Part shown: one piece after another, positions 40,741 to 41,887 of the stretch
Layout: each line of letters begins with the position of its first letter
How positions within the stretch are numbered: the stretch's first letter is position 1
Source of the DNA: DATKMK01 sp035541895
Lineage (GTDB): Bacteria; Desulfobacterota; Binatia; HRBIN30; JACQVA1
NCBI GenBank assembly: GCA_035541895.1
Contig: DATKMK010000110.1
Location: 1-41,887 of the forward strand
Direction: 5' to 3'
Length of the DNA stretch: 41,887 nucleotides
The notes under the pieces: generated by a model
What the model was told of the DNA's origin: nothing
Seen by the model: the letters and a program-made list of their open reading frames with translations, nothing else
Database searches by the model: none
Made by a program: the position numbers and the translations under genes

Positions 40741-41736
40741 ATGAGAGTCCTCGTCACTGGAGCGAGTGGGTTCATCGGTTCGCGCGCGGCGACCCGGTTG
40801 GCATCGCTAGGCGCGGACGTGCGCGGTGTGGTGCGGCGTAGCATCACACTCCGCCGAGAAGCCCGTGTGCAACTCATTCGCGGCGACGTCACCGATCCGG
40901 TTTCGCTGCGCCATGCGATGGCGGGATGCACCGTGGTGTTTCATTGCGCATGGGGCGGCACGACGCTCGACGAGCAGCGCCAAATCAACGTCGAAGGTAC
41001 GCGCAACGTCATCGAGGCAGCGGCGGCCGCTGGCGTGGGGCGGGTCGTTCATTTCAGCTCTATGGCGGTGCATGGCTACCGGTTGGGTGCGCTGCTGAGC
41101 GAAGACGCGCCATTAGATCTCCATAGCGACGCGTATGGGATCAGCAAAGCCGAGGGTGAGCTTGTGGCGTTCGAGCGCGGCCACGCGCTCGGGATCGAGG
41201 TGGTCGCGCTGCGACCGACGTTGGTCTACGGACCACGTTCGCCGCTGTGGGTGCTCGCCTACTTCGAGCGCGTGAAGAACGAGCAAGTCGCGTTGATCGA
41301 CGGCGGCAAGGGGCTGGCGAATTTGGTCTACGTCGACGATCTCGTCGACGCGATGTGGCTGGCGGCGCGCCAGCCGGTTGCGGGCGAAGCGTTCTTGATC
41401 TCCGGTCCCCAGCCGGTGACGTGGCGAGAGTATCTCGGTTACTTCGCCGCAATGTGCGGCAAACCGCCGCCGCCGACGGTGTCGTTGCGGCGCGCGCAGA
41501 TCGAGGTGCAGTGGCTGCGGGTATACGGAACACTGGCTCAGCGCCCGCGCCGCCTGCAGGGCATGGACCTCTCGCTGATGACGCAACACACCGCGGTGAG
41601 TATTGAAAGAGCTCGACGCCTGCTCGGCTATGACCCGCGCGTGTCGCTTGTCGACGGCATGCAGCGCTGCGAACGGTGGCTGGCGCAAGCAGGGTATCTA
41701 CCCCCCGTCGAACCCGCACGGGCAACCGGTACATGA
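40741..41736 (+). CDS. NAD-dependent epimerase/dehydratase (extended SDR)
   Basis: 331 residues. The dinucleotide-binding motif TGASGFIG (residues 6-13), the active-site region SSMAVHGY, catalytic Y132-x3-K136 (YGISK), and LRPTLVYGPRSP are as in GalE/RmlB-type extended SDR enzymes. Further VYVDDLVDAMWLAA and GEAFLISGPQPVTWREYL. It acts on a nucleotide sugar in the cytosol. It begins 2 bases after the Gfo/Idh/MocA stop, and its own stop overlaps the flippase ATG (ATGA). Substrate cannot be told from the sequence. Confidence 0.93.
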   Translation: MRVLVTGASGFIGSRAATRLASLGADVRGVVRRSITLRREARVQLIRGDVTDPVSLRHAMAGCTVVFHCAWGGTTLDEQRQINVEGTRNVIEAAAAAGVGRVVHFSSMAVHGYRLGALLSEDAPLDLHSDAYGISKAEGELVAFERGHALGIEVVALRPTLVYGPRSPLWVLAYFERVKNEQVALIDGGKGLANLVYVDDLVDAMWLAARQPVAGEAFLISGPQPVTWREYLGYFAAMCGKPPPPTVSLRRAQIEVQWLRVYGTLAQRPRRLQGMDLSLMTQHTAVSIERARRLLGYDPRVSLVDGMQRCERWLAQAGYLPPVEPARATGT

Positions 41737-41887
41737 GCAGTTTGCACAAGAACTTCGCGTTCCTGACGGCAAGCAATTTGCTCTCGCCGCTGTTCTCGAT
41801 GGCGCTGGTGCTGGCGATCAGCCGACTCCAAGGTGTCGAGGTGCTTGGCAAATATTCCTTGATGATGACCGTGTTCGTGTTGGGTCA
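41733..41887 (+). CDS. Start of an oligosaccharide flippase (Wzx-like), truncated by window end
   Basis: ATG 41733 overlaps the SDR stop and opens an unbroken frame to base 41887 (51 full codons). The visible part, NFAFLTASNLLSPLFSMALV and VEVLGKYSLMMTVFVLG, matches the first two helices of the MOP-superfamily flippases, including the characteristic early Gly-x-Tyr. If so, it moves the lipid-linked repeat unit across the inner membrane. The rest lies beyond the window. Confidence 0.78.
   Translation, partial: MSSLHKNFAFLTASNLLSPLFSMALVLAISRLQGVEVLGKYSLMMTVFVLG

Noticed and set aside
27407..41887. Complete exosortase (PEP-CTERM) locus
   Set aside because: ExeA-like ATPase, Wzz-like and PrsR-like genes fit, but no exosortase or PEP-CTERM protein is visible in the window.

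Overview
The window reads as one 42 kb stretch of a high-GC, Gram-negative bacterial chromosome. Evidence for an outer membrane is a Wza-type export lipoprotein with a lipobox. The Thr-Pro linker, the ExeA-like ATPase and the sigma-54 regulator suggest a deltaproteobacterial or Binatota-like lineage, but this is only a guess. No tRNA, rRNA, CRISPR array, insertion sequence or phage gene was seen, and no gap between genes exceeds 300 bases.

Bases 1-7391 run on the minus strand. In order of transcription: a two-domain Rieske protein (6579-7391), the ribosome-assembly GTPase EngB, a GT2 glycosyltransferase, an unrecognised 180-residue protein, a spore-photoproduct-lyase-like radical SAM protein, glutamate racemase MurI, and a large secreted protein (1-2559) that leaves the window at base 1. 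The last has a signal peptide, a zincin-like domain, about 420 residues of Thr-Pro repeat and the start of a LamG-like domain.

Bases 7508-24621 run on the plus strand and form a surface-glycan locus: a membrane CDP-alcohol phosphotransferase-like protein, a polysaccharide ABC exporter (permease and ATPase), a GT-C type membrane protein, a DegT aminotransferase with a GNAT acetyltransferase (an aminosugar pair), two very large multidomain glycosyltransferases of 1210 and 1237 residues, a GT4 enzyme, two tandemly duplicated GT2 enzymes and a third GT2.

Bases 24622-27374 are a regulatory island: an AT-rich promoter region with palindromes, a PrsR-like sigma-54 activator whose receiver lacks the phosphoacceptor Asp, a perfect 9+2+9 inverted repeat, an 84-residue LigA/Os-like small protein, and a specialised NusG paralogue.

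Bases 27407-41887 form a second, Wzx-type exopolysaccharide operon: Wza-like lipoprotein, Wzz/GumC-like co-polymerase, ExeA-LysM ATPase, a BY-kinase-like protein without a Walker A motif, the initiating polyprenyl glycosylphosphotransferase, a GT2, two Gfo/Idh/MocA dehydrogenases, a polysaccharide deacetylase-like protein, WecB, WecG/TagA, a possible DUF362 protein, an SDR epimerase, and the first 51 codons of a flippase. Nearly every junction here is an NTGA overlap, so the block is probably translated as a coupled unit. The most unusual material is the regulatory island, the proteins with degenerate active sites (receiver, BY-kinase, CDP-alcohol phosphotransferase, SPL), and the pair of giant glycosyltransferases.
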